Assembly: GCF_965227725.1 (NCBI RefSeq)
Contig: NZ_CBDDGH010000004.1
Span: forward strand, 434,001-498,000
Length of the DNA: 64,000 nucleotides
Direction: 5' to 3'
DNA from: Shimia sp965227725
Lineage (GTDB): Bacteria > Pseudomonadota > Alphaproteobacteria > Rhodobacterales > Rhodobacteraceae
Shown here: positions 35,457 to 43,993 of the stretch, one piece after another
Layout of the letters: each line of letters begins with the position of its first letter
How positions within the stretch are numbered: the stretch's first letter is position 1
Notes under the pieces: model-generated
What the model was told of the DNA's origin: nothing
The model's database searches: none
Seen by the model: the letters and a program-made list of their open reading frames with translations, nothing else
Position numbers and translations under genes: made by a program

Positions 35457-36977
35457 ATGGGCGATCTGGTTATTTCGGCAGATTTTGGCACATCCGGCGT
35501 AAAAGTTGGTGTGGTGGACAGCTCTCTCACCGTGCTCGCACGCGTTACCGAAACCTATCCGCTGTCGTTGGCCTCCGGTGGTGTGGCTGAACAAACGCCT
35601 GAAGACTGGTGGGGCGCTCTGGCGCATGCGCTCGCCGCTCTTCGCCGTGACGTGCCTGATCTCTCCAAACGCGCGTCAGCGCTTGTGTTTTCTTCCCAGC
35701 TTCTCGGCCTGATTTGCTGTGATGAGAATGGCACCCCGCTGCGCCCATGCCTCACATGGCTCGACAAACGCGCAGCCCCTTTGGGTCAAAAACTCATCGG
35801 TGGCTTCCCCGAGGTGCTCGGCTACAACATCCCGCGACTGGCCAAATGGCTGCGCATCGCCAATGGCGCTCCGGCCAAAAACGGCATGGACCCCACCGCA
35901 AAAATGCTCTGGGTGATGCAACAGGAGCCAGAGATCTACGCCCGCACCCGTTGGATGCTGGACGTAAAAGACTGGCTCATCCATCGTGCCACAGGCGAGT
36001 TCACCACCAGCCCCGAAAGCGCCAACCTGAGCTGGGTGATGGACACCAGACAGGGCCGTGAAGGCTGGTCCGATACGCTTTGCGCGCTCACTGGCATAGA
36101 CCGCAGCAAGCTCGCCCCGATCACCCAAGCAGATTCCGTTGTGGGTCCGCTCACCGCGCAGGCCGCGGCAGAACTCGGCTTGCCACCGGAGGTACAGGTG
36201 CTTGGCGGCACATCCGATGTGATGGCCTCAGCGCTGGGATCTGGCGAAGTTGCCGATGGCGCTCTGCATATCTCCATCGCCACCTCGGCCTGGATCGCAG
36301 GCTTCTTCCCCAACCGCCGCCTGAGCGTGCCTCATTCCTACGCCACAGTAACAACCGGCCTCGACTTCCGCCCTCTGCTGATCGCCAGTCAAGAAAACGC
36401 GGGCTCCGCGCTTGATTGGGTCTGTAGCGTCACCGGTGGCGGCGCGGTTGATACCGGCTTTAATGATCTCGGAGCGCCTCAAGCGGATGATCCTTTCTTC
36501 CTGCCTTGGCTCGCCGGAGAGCGCGTGCCTGTGGACAATGACAGCCTGCGCGGCACCTTCCACGGGCTCAGCCTGCATCACGACAGCGCCGCCATGCGCC
36601 GCGCGGCCATCGAGGGTGTTGCGCTGAACCTGCGGTGGGCCATGTCCAAGGTGCAGCGCGAAAAAGGCGTTCAAACTTCCGGGGCGCTATCCATCGTAGG
36701 CGGTGTGGCCGCCAACCCGATTTTTGCCCAGACACTCGCCGACGCGCTGAACCGCGACATCCGCGTGTGCAGCGCACGCCACGCCGGCATGTTGGGCACG
36801 GCCACTCTGGCCGCGCCATTTATGGGCTGGGCACCTACGGTGACCGATGCCGCTGCCACACTCAAATTGCGCAGCTCAGCGTTCTACTCGCCAAACCCGG
36901 ATCGCGCAGACGCCCTGGCCGCACGCGCCGAAAAACTGGACAAAATCCGCCGCCGCCTCATCCGCAGCTACACTTGA
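35457..36977 (+). CDS. FGGY-family carbohydrate kinase (xylulokinase-like)
   Basis: This 506-residue two-domain kinase starts at the ATG at 35457 (MGDLVISADFGTSGVKVGVVD, the ATP phosphate-binding loop). Other family stretches are AEQTPEDWW, the catalytic-domain LTWLDKRA, GGTSDVMASALGSGEV and the C-terminal SIVGGVAANPIFAQTLADAL. FGGY kinases phosphorylate sugars or polyols such as xylulose, glycerol or ribulose. Its place between a PimA-like transferase and the inositol-phosphotransferase gene raises the possibility that it phosphorylates myo-inositol or another polyol head group. That is inference. In-frame TTG at 35436 and GTG at 35445 are alternative starts. Confidence 0.83.
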   Translation: MGDLVISADFGTSGVKVGVVDSSLTVLARVTETYPLSLASGGVAEQTPEDWWGALAHALAALRRDVPDLSKRASALVFSSQLLGLICCDENGTPLRPCLTWLDKRAAPLGQKLIGGFPEVLGYNIPRLAKWLRIANGAPAKNGMDPTAKMLWVMQQEPEIYARTRWMLDVKDWLIHRATGEFTTSPESANLSWVMDTRQGREGWSDTLCALTGIDRSKLAPITQADSVVGPLTAQAAAELGLPPEVQVLGGTSDVMASALGSGEVADGALHISIATSAWIAGFFPNRRLSVPHSYATVTTGLDFRPLLIASQENAGSALDWVCSVTGGGAVDTGFNDLGAPQADDPFFLPWLAGERVPVDNDSLRGTFHGLSLHHDSAAMRRAAIEGVALNLRWAMSKVQREKGVQTSGALSIVGGVAANPIFAQTLADALNRDIRVCSARHAGMLGTATLAAPFMGWAPTVTDAAATLKLRSSAFYSPNPDRADALAARAEKLDKIRRRLIRSYT

Positions 36978-36987
36978 AGGACACACC

Positions 36988-37605
36988 ATGATCGACGGGC
37001 TCATGAAATCGACAATCGACCCGCTGTGGGAGGCAATGGCCACACCTTTGGTGAAAGCCAAGCTAACGCCCAATCAGGTGACATTCATTGGCCTGCTGCT
37101 CGTGATCGCAGTCTCACTGGCTTACCTCTGGCACGGCTCGCCCGTAGCCTACGGCCTAACTCTTATTCTGGCGTTTGTCTTTGACGCATTGGATGGCGCG
37201 GTTGCCCGCCGACGCGGCATGTCCACCAAAGCGGGGGGCTATTTTGACGCCATGGTTGACCGCTACCAAGAGCTTGTTGTGCTGGCCACTCTGGCCCACA
37301 TGCACGACGCTTGGCCACTCGCACTGGCTTGTTTCTCAGGCTCGGTGATCACCTCTTACGCAAAGGCGCGCACAGCCATTGAAATTCCTGTCTCCAACAC
37401 GGACTGGCCCGATTTCTTTGAGCGGATGGAACGCGTGATCTACCTCTGCGCCATGCTCCTGATCGCAGGCGCGCTTGGCAGCTGGGTGGTGATCTGGGGG
37501 TTAGGCGGCTTTGCGCTCCTGTCGCATTTCACGGCCCTGCAGCGTGCGCATCGCGCCACGCAAATGCTGCGCGCTCAGGATGCTGAAGACTCTGCTGAAA
37601 CATAG
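36988..37605 (+). CDS. CDP-alcohol phosphatidyltransferase (candidate phosphatidylinositol-phosphate synthase)
   Basis: This 205-residue membrane protein has about five or six hydrophobic segments. The complete family motif D-x2-D-G-x2-A-R-x8-G-x3-D-x3-D runs from D66 to D91 without substitution. These enzymes displace CMP from a CDP-lipid with an alcohol. With ino1 upstream, inositol 1-phosphate is the likely acceptor, giving phosphatidylinositol phosphate or its ceramide counterpart. The size and N-terminal KLTPNQVTFIG resemble archaeal/bacterial inositol-phosphate transferases, though glycerol- and serine-type enzymes share these features. The ATG at 36988 follows GAAGGA. Its 3' end overlaps the opposing gene by 31 bases. 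Confidence 0.85.
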   Translation: MIDGLMKSTIDPLWEAMATPLVKAKLTPNQVTFIGLLLVIAVSLAYLWHGSPVAYGLTLILAFVFDALDGAVARRRGMSTKAGGYFDAMVDRYQELVVLATLAHMHDAWPLALACFSGSVITSYAKARTAIEIPVSNTDWPDFFERMERVIYLCAMLLIAGALGSWVVIWGLGGFALLSHFTALQRAHRATQMLRAQDAEDSAET

Positions 37606-38363
37606 GCGCCGCTTCGGCTCACACGCAACGTCCGCCACATGTCAGGCGCAAAGGTCATGAGGTAGAGCAAGAACGAGGAAAGCAGCAAGAGCTCAAGCCC
37701 TGTGTAGACATAATAGACCTCGTAGCGCAGCCCCGCTGGCGCGTACCCTTTGCCCAGAAAGAAAACCAGGTAGCTTACACCCAGCGCGATCGGCACCCAA
37801 ACATAGGCGCGCCGCCAAGCCGCAAAGCGCGGGGTCAGAACGCGGCCTTCTGCGCCCAGCTGTGCATAGCTGCGCGACAGGAACTCACCACACACCACCA
37901 CCAGGGCTTGGCTAAAGAAGAACAGATAGCTGCCCAACATGTGCTCATCGCGAAAATGCGGAAAGCGATACTGGCTCAGAACCACCAGCCCCACACAGGC
38001 CATCGCCTGCAAAACCAACAGGGTCCAGGTCAGCAGCGTGATACGCCGCACCATCTTGGCATCGGGCGCGCTTACCCGCAGCTCGCACAAAGCAGGCAGA
38101 CACAGCAGCACCACACCAACAAACAAGATCGGCGCACACAATAGCATCCAATCCGCAAACGGCTCGCCAATGCGCGGATCTCCTATGGACTCGCTGATGG
38201 TATAGGGGCGCTCGGCGGTTTTTTCAGGGTAGAACAGAGCGTATTGCCAACGCGCCGGGTAAATCTGTGCATTCACCACCAGCGTGACAAACCCGGTGCA
38301 GATCAGCGAAATCAACATCGCCAATCCTGTGCCGCGTGACGGCGTCCATTGCGTATTGGTCAT
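37575..38363 (-). CDS. six-TM membrane protein, weakly Frag1/DRAM/Sfk1-like
   Basis: The protein has 262 residues and six predicted membrane segments. After the first segment there is a hydrophilic loop with PYTISESIGDPRIGEPFA, and before the fourth comes FRDEHMLGSYLFFF. This arrangement recalls the Frag1/DRAM/Sfk1 superfamily, whose eukaryotic members act in phosphoinositide and GPI-lipid handling. The resemblance is faint and I give it low weight. It is downstream of and overlaps by four bases the ABC exporter gene, and its 3' end overlaps the CDP-alcohol transferase gene head-on. It has no recognisable catalytic motif. Confidence 0.6.
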   Translation of the reverse strand: MTNTQWTPSRGTGLAMLISLICTGFVTLVVNAQIYPARWQYALFYPEKTAERPYTISESIGDPRIGEPFADWMLLCAPILFVGVVLLCLPALCELRVSAPDAKMVRRITLLTWTLLVLQAMACVGLVVLSQYRFPHFRDEHMLGSYLFFFSQALVVVCGEFLSRSYAQLGAEGRVLTPRFAAWRRAYVWVPIALGVSYLVFFLGKGYAPAGLRYEVYYVYTGLELLLLSSFLLYLMTFAPDMWRTLRVSRSGAYVSAESSAS

Positions 38364-40087
38364 CTGCCCAAAGCCTCTTTACGTGCGCGCATGCGCTCGT
38401 CCGATACGATGCGCCCCGCCTCCATTTTGATCAAGCGATCACATTTGCCAAATTGGTGATCATCATGTGTCACCGCCAGCACCAACCGCCCGGATGCTGA
38501 CAGCTCCGGAATCAGCACATCATAGAAAAACGCCCGATTGGCGGGATCCTGATCCGCAGCAAACTCGTCCAGCACAATGATCGGCCTTTGCTCTGCAAGG
38601 GCCACTGCCAGTGCGAGGCGGCGGCTCTGCCCTGCAGAAAGCGAAGTGTTGGAGAACTTATCCCCCAACAACTGTACCCGCTCTGCCAGTCCAAGCTGCG
38701 CAATCCGGCTTTCCAAGGCCGCCAACTCCGCTTCCGGCATGCCATAGGCATGTTCAAACAGATGGAACTGCGCAAAGACCGCCGAAAACAGCTCGCGATA
38801 CATTGCGGTCGTGTCATCCGTCAACGGCGCTCCATTGAGCAGGATGTCACCTGTTTCCGGATGGCGCATGCCGGTGATTAAAGACAGCAAAGTGGTTTTG
38901 CCCGAGCCATTGCCCCCGCAGATGAAGACCGTCTCCCCGGGGTGAAACGTCAGATCAATCGGCCCAAGGTGAAACGGCGTCACATCCGCTCGCCCGATTT
39001 CGCCGACATTGGCCTCCACACCACGCAGCGCAATACTGTCAAACCGATCCAGCGGTTTGGACACCACATGCAGCGCTTGGCTCTGCGCCTTAGCCAGTTC
39101 GGCCTCGACCCCTTTGATCTTGTAGTAACTCGCCTCCGCGCGGCTCAAAATCGGCAGAGTGTTGAAAACGAGTTCGGTCGGGCCATTGACCAAGAAGATG
39201 ATGGTCAGCACCTGAAACATCACGATCGCATCACCGCCAGAAAGCATCGGCAAAATGATCACCACAAAACACATGAGCAGCGCGACAGCCAGTTGCCCAC
39301 CACCGGTGCTCGCAGCAAACAAGCGCTCTGAGCGCATCTTGTGGGCCACCTGCGCTGCGATCACGGCTTTGGTTTCACCCTCAAGCGCATCGCGACGGCT
39401 GCCACGCAAGCGCAGTTCCTTCCAGCCGCTCAACATATCCGTCACACGGTCACAATACGCTGCAAAGGACTCTGAGGCATTGATCGCCCAGCGCCTTGCA
39501 GGGCCATCCATCAGGGCAAAGCCAATGCCCCCCAAACCAATCGCCGCCACTGCCGCGACACCAGCAATCCAGCTCACATAAAACAGATACGGGATCGCAA
39601 ACAGTAAAACCAATGCTGCCCCAATGGCCTCCACCAGATGGATCACCGCCTGCGCAAGCTGGTTCACCTCTGCCGTCATCGCGCCATAGACTTTGCCGTG
39701 ACGGCGCGAGATCAGAAAATCGATGTTGGCACGCAGCAGAAGTGCGGAAAGCCGATTGCGCATCTGCGCTTCAATCCGGGTGATGAGGGTAAAGGCGCGG
39801 ACCTTCTGAAAATAGCCCGATACCACCATCGCCGCGGCACAGATCAGCAGCATCGCAACCGACCATCCAGGTCCTTCGCTGTAGCGTTGCGCGGTTTCAT
39901 TGATCGCAAAGATCATACCAGCGCGGCTCAATCCGGATATCAGCGTGAGAAAAACAATTGGATCGCGCATGCCAGCACCCGCATCCAGCAGAAAGCGCAC
40001 GACCTCAAGGCGACGGGCAAAGGCTCCATCAGGTTCCGCCGTCTGAGACGCGATATTGGTCTTGGCTTTGATGCTCACACAGCTCAC
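38360..40087 (-). CDS. ABC exporter half-transporter, SyrD/PvdE-like (fused permease-ATPase)
   Basis: This protein of about 575 residues has an N-terminal six-helix membrane domain (about 50-330) and a C-terminal ATPase with Walker A GGNGSGKTT, an altered signature LSAGQSRRL, and Walker B IIVLDEFAADQDP. The LDEFAADQDP stretch and overall pattern match the cyclic-peptide/siderophore exporter group (SyrD, PvdE, YojI), which move lipopeptides or precursors across the inner membrane. It may act as a flippase for a lipid of the neighbouring operon. Start uncertain: GTG at 40087 is used; a second in-frame GTG is at 40078, and no ATG is near. Confidence 0.8.
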   Translation of the reverse strand: MSCVSIKAKTNIASQTAEPDGAFARRLEVVRFLLDAGAGMRDPIVFLTLISGLSRAGMIFAINETAQRYSEGPGWSVAMLLICAAAMVVSGYFQKVRAFTLITRIEAQMRNRLSALLLRANIDFLISRRHGKVYGAMTAEVNQLAQAVIHLVEAIGAALVLLFAIPYLFYVSWIAGVAAVAAIGLGGIGFALMDGPARRWAINASESFAAYCDRVTDMLSGWKELRLRGSRRDALEGETKAVIAAQVAHKMRSERLFAASTGGGQLAVALLMCFVVIILPMLSGGDAIVMFQVLTIIFLVNGPTELVFNTLPILSRAEASYYKIKGVEAELAKAQSQALHVVSKPLDRFDSIALRGVEANVGEIGRADVTPFHLGPIDLTFHPGETVFICGGNGSGKTTLLSLITGMRHPETGDILLNGAPLTDDTTAMYRELFSAVFAQFHLFEHAYGMPEAELAALESRIAQLGLAERVQLLGDKFSNTSLSAGQSRRLALAVALAEQRPIIVLDEFAADQDPANRAFFYDVLIPELSASGRLVLAVTHDDHQFGKCDRLIKMEAGRIVSDERMRARKEALGR

Positions 40088-40279
40088 TTATGCCGGTCAA
40101 TCCGGTCCCCTCGCCCGCTTTTCACCCGGAAAACGGCGCCGACGCAATACCATCCCGATACTGCCAACAGACAACGTGGCATTTTAGGCGACGCCGAAGA
40201 TCAGGCCTTACCCGCTTCTTTGGTTGACCTAGCTGCCCTGCCCCTCAAGATAGCGCAAAGACTTTGGGGGAGCGGAACA

Positions 40280-41950
40280 ATGGCAAAAGCCAAAAACATC
40301 CTATTCATCATGTTTGACCAGCTCCGTTGGGATTACCTCAGCTGCTACGGCCATCCGCACCTGCAAACCCCGCACATCGACCGGCTGGCCTCCCGAGGCG
40401 TCCGCTTCACACGCGCCTATATCCAGTCCCCAATCTGTGGCAGCTCCCGCATGTCCACTTACACAGGGCGCTACGTCCACAGCCACGGCGCAAGTTGGAA
40501 CGGCATTCCCCTGAAAGTCGGCGAAATGACCATCGGAGATCACCTGCGCAAGGCGGGCATGGATTGCTGGTTGGTGGGCAAAACCCACATGCGCGCAGAC
40601 GCCGAAGGCATGGCGCGACTGGGCTTGGAACCTGACAGCCTGATTGGCGCCCGTGTTGCCGAATGCGGCTTTGATGTCTTTGAACGCGATGACGGAATGA
40701 AGCCCGAAGGCCCCGAGGGCAGCTATGACCCTGACGGCGCCAAAGCCTACAACGCCTATCTGCAAGACAAAGGATACGAGAGCGACAACCCCTGGCATGA
40801 CTTCGCAAACTCCGGTCTGGATGACGAGGGCAACGTCCTCTCTGGCTGGTTTCTGAAGAATTCTTCAGAGGCGGCGAATATCGCCGAAGAGGACAGCGAA
40901 ACGCCTTATCTGACCACCCGCGGCATGGACTTCATCGCTCAAGCTGACGGTCCTTGGTGCTGTCATCTCAGCTACATCAAGCCCCATTGGCCCTATATCG
41001 TCCCGGAGCCCTACGCCTCCATGTTTGGCCCTGAACACGTCTTGTCTGTTGTCCGCTCCGACAGCGAACGGCAGAAGGCCCACCCCGTTCTAAGAGCTTT
41101 CATGGACACCAAAATTGGAGAAACCTTCTCACGCCAAGATGTCCGCGACGCCGTCATCCCTGCCTATATGGGCTTGATCAAACAGGCCGATGACCAGATG
41201 GGACGCCTCTTTGCGTGGCTGGAGGAAACTGGCCGGATGGACGATACAATGATTGTGCTGACCTCCGATCACGGCGATTTCCTGGGCGATCATTGGATGG
41301 GAGAAAAGACTTTCTTTCAGGACGCAGCCACCAAGGTGCCTCTGATCATTTACGATCCCAGCCCGGAGGCAGATGCCACACGCGGTACCGTATGTGATGC
41401 GTTGGTAGAGTCCATTGACCTTGCCCCCACATTTGTCGACGTCACAGGCGAGCAACCCGCCTATCACATTCTGGAAGGGGAAAGCCTGCTGCCCATTATC
41501 CATGGGCAAAAGGAGACAACAGACCGCGAATTCGTAATTTGCGAATACGACTACTCCGCGAGCCCCATCGCCACACGGCTCAACGCATCGGTTCGGGATG
41601 CGGTACTATTCATGGTCGCCACAAAAGACTGGAAGCTCATCCACTGCGAGGGCGGTTACCCTCCGCTGCTGTTTGATCTGGTCAACGACCCCAATGAGCT
41701 CGCCGATCTCGGACAAAGCGCGGAGCATGCCGAGATCATCGCGATGATGTATGACCACCTCTTCACTTGGACCCGCCGCCAATCCCAACGCACAACACGC
41801 TCAGAGGAACAGCTCAACGAGATGCGCACCAAATCTGGAGGCAAAGGTGTTGTGATCGGGATCTATGATGAAAACGACGCGCCGCTTGAGCTGACGGTGA
41901 AATATCGCGGTCTGAAGGCCAGGCCCTATGAGGAATACTTGAAGGGCTAA
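40280..41950 (+). CDS. sulfatase-superfamily hydrolase, phosphonate monoester hydrolase/phosphodiesterase-like
   Basis: This 556-residue alkaline phosphatase-fold enzyme starts at the ATG at 40280 (MAKAKNILFIMFDQLRWDYL, the first metal-binding aspartate region). The nucleophile motif is ICGSSRMSTYTGRY: C-x-S-x-R, so the cysteine can be matured to formylglycine. A second metal site is in LTSDHGDFLGDHWM. Long inserts and the FERDDGMKPEGPEG region are typical of phosphonate monoester hydrolases/phosphodiesterases more than of simple arylsulfatases. There is no signal peptide, so it is cytoplasmic. Divergent from the ABC exporter across 192 bases. Substrate unknown; a phosphodiester or sulfate ester of a lipid head group is one possibility. 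Confidence 0.82.
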   Translation: MAKAKNILFIMFDQLRWDYLSCYGHPHLQTPHIDRLASRGVRFTRAYIQSPICGSSRMSTYTGRYVHSHGASWNGIPLKVGEMTIGDHLRKAGMDCWLVGKTHMRADAEGMARLGLEPDSLIGARVAECGFDVFERDDGMKPEGPEGSYDPDGAKAYNAYLQDKGYESDNPWHDFANSGLDDEGNVLSGWFLKNSSEAANIAEEDSETPYLTTRGMDFIAQADGPWCCHLSYIKPHWPYIVPEPYASMFGPEHVLSVVRSDSERQKAHPVLRAFMDTKIGETFSRQDVRDAVIPAYMGLIKQADDQMGRLFAWLEETGRMDDTMIVLTSDHGDFLGDHWMGEKTFFQDAATKVPLIIYDPSPEADATRGTVCDALVESIDLAPTFVDVTGEQPAYHILEGESLLPIIHGQKETTDREFVICEYDYSASPIATRLNASVRDAVLFMVATKDWKLIHCEGGYPPLLFDLVNDPNELADLGQSAEHAEIIAMMYDHLFTWTRRQSQRTTRSEEQLNEMRTKSGGKGVVIGIYDENDAPLELTVKYRGLKARPYEEYLKG

Positions 41951-41956
41951 AATGCC

Positions 41957-43993
41957 CTAACCTTGATCTGCGCATGGGAACCAGAGGCGGAACACTGTGC
42001 CTTCGCCAATGGTGCTGTCCGCCTCTATGGTGCCATCATATAGCTCCACCAGTTTGCGCGAGATCGACAAACCTAGCCCGGTGCCCTCCCCCTGTTTGGT
42101 GGTGAAAAACGGGTCAAAAATCCGGCTCAGATGCGCGTCTGTCATGCCCACACCTGTGTCCGCCACCTCGATCAACACACCAGCCTGATCGTCTCGCGTG
42201 TCGTCATCGGTAGAGACCCGCAAAGATCCGCCCTCAGGCATCGCGTGAATGGCGTTGACGATCAGATTGATCAACACCTGCTGCAGCTCGGTACGGTTGA
42301 TCGCAACCGCCCCTTCGCTTTCCAGCTCCAACTGCAACGCGATGTCGCCGCTGTTCAGCAAATGCTGCACCAGCGGCACGGTATCCACCATCACTGCCGA
42401 GGGTTGATGAAGTTCGCTCCCCTGCGCGTATTCATCTGGGCGGGTGAACTGCAAAAGCTTGTTCACAATCAGAAAAATCGAATGCGTCTGTTCATCAATC
42501 AGTTTCAGCTCGGTCCGAATATCCTCGATCCGATCCCCAAGCTGCACGCGTATCACATCCAGATTCCCCTGGATCACCTGAATGGGATTGTTGATCTCAT
42601 GCGCGATGCCTGCCGCAATTTCACCCACAGCCGCCAGTTTCTCGGACACAACCAACTGCCGCGTCGTGGCTTCCAACCGCCGGTTTGCTTCTGCCAAATC
42701 TTGCGTCCTTGCGGCCACCCGCCGGTTCAACTCCCGATCGCGCTCCTGAATTTGCTCCAGCAGCGCATCCATCTGTGCCGCCACACGTGCAATCTCCTCA
42801 TCACTGTTCTCAACGCCAGTCCGCGCCCCCAGATCACCGCCTTCCACCCGCGTGATCGTGCGCAGCATCCGCTCCAACGGCGCAAATATCTGTCGCGCCC
42901 AGCGCAAAAAGATCGGGACGGAAATCAGCACAATCACCGCAAAAGCGACCGCAAAGGTCAGGATGGTCGAAAACTTTGCATCCCGAAACGGCTGATCCAA
43001 AAAGCCGACGTAGAGCATCCCGACGCGATTGCCAAAGCTATCCGTGACCGGCTCATAAGCTGAGATGTACCAATCGTTCACCACAAAGGCACGATCGAGC
43101 CAGACCTCACCGCGATCCAAAACAGCCTCACGTACCACGGCGGAAACACGGGTTCCCAAAGCACGCTCATCCTGAAAGAGGCGCACATTGGTGGAGATGC
43201 GCACATCATCCAAAAACAGCGTGGCGGTGCCTTGGCTGCCTTCGGTCAAGCTCGCGGTCGGATAGACCAAGTCGTTGATCGTATCAATAAACGGGAGATT
43301 GCGATTGAGCAGAACGCCCCCGACCAAAGCACCGTGGCGTCCGTCTTCTGACACCGGCGTGGCCGCATGCACCATCATGCCCCGGGTCTCCTCGACACGC
43401 TCTGTTGGCACCGCAGCCTGCGTGGGCACCAGCTTAATCCTTGCGAGCTCAGTCAGATCAGAGGAGACTTTAGCCAGATCCTCACCTGAAAAGACGTCAA
43501 TCTGGGCAGAACCAAACCCGGCCAGCGCCTGAGACACAACAGGCCACCGCGCCAGATTTCTGTCATCCACCAAGCGGGGAGAGGCGGTCACAGAGCCATC
43601 CGCGGCAAGGTAATAAAGGAAATCCAACCCAAGCTGGACCCGCTGCACCTGCAGAAGACGCGCGATGCCATCCTGATCGTCAGAGCGAACATGATCCACA
43701 AAATCCGCCGAGGCCGCCAACGCCTGCATCCGCAGGTCACTGTTTTCAAGCAACTGAGACAGGTACTGATCCGCAATGGTCAGCTCGCCATTCACTTTGG
43801 CAATCAGCAGGTTATCAAACCGCGAAGACCAATTCACCGCCGTAATGATGAAGAACAGCGGCATGATGACCAGCGTTGGCAAAAGCGCGATGGCCAACAG
43901 CCGCATCCGCACAGAGGCGGAGCGGCGTCTAGGCAGCCAGGCCCAGGTTGACTTAGAGGCCGAAGGCGACCCTTTGGCGCTTGTGTCAGTCAT
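41957..43993 (-). CDS. sensor histidine kinase with extracytoplasmic Cache-type sensor
   Basis: The protein has 678 residues. TM1 is at about 31-53, a large periplasmic Cache-like sensor at about 54-340 (ending YEPVTDSFGNRVGMLYVG), TM2 at about 342-364, then a HAMP region (LRTITRVEGGDLGAR) and a coiled linker. The kinase core has H465 in GEIAAGIAHEINNPI, an N box VLINLIVNAIHAMP, a G1 box ADTGVGM and an F/G2 region FDPFFTTKQGEGTGLGLSI. It belongs to the NtrB/DctB-like HisKA group. The start ATG at 43993 overlaps the regulator gene by eight bases. As distal gene of the formate dehydrogenase operon it probably senses formate or a redox-related signal; the ligand is not evident. Confidence 0.9.
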   Translation of the reverse strand: MTDTSAKGSPSASKSTWAWLPRRRSASVRMRLLAIALLPTLVIMPLFFIITAVNWSSRFDNLLIAKVNGELTIADQYLSQLLENSDLRMQALAASADFVDHVRSDDQDGIARLLQVQRVQLGLDFLYYLAADGSVTASPRLVDDRNLARWPVVSQALAGFGSAQIDVFSGEDLAKVSSDLTELARIKLVPTQAAVPTERVEETRGMMVHAATPVSEDGRHGALVGGVLLNRNLPFIDTINDLVYPTASLTEGSQGTATLFLDDVRISTNVRLFQDERALGTRVSAVVREAVLDRGEVWLDRAFVVNDWYISAYEPVTDSFGNRVGMLYVGFLDQPFRDAKFSTILTFAVAFAVIVLISVPIFLRWARQIFAPLERMLRTITRVEGGDLGARTGVENSDEEIARVAAQMDALLEQIQERDRELNRRVAARTQDLAEANRRLEATTRQLVVSEKLAAVGEIAAGIAHEINNPIQVIQGNLDVIRVQLGDRIEDIRTELKLIDEQTHSIFLIVNKLLQFTRPDEYAQGSELHQPSAVMVDTVPLVQHLLNSGDIALQLELESEGAVAINRTELQQVLINLIVNAIHAMPEGGSLRVSTDDDTRDDQAGVLIEVADTGVGMTDAHLSRIFDPFFTTKQGEGTGLGLSISRKLVELYDGTIEADSTIGEGTVFRLWFPCADQG

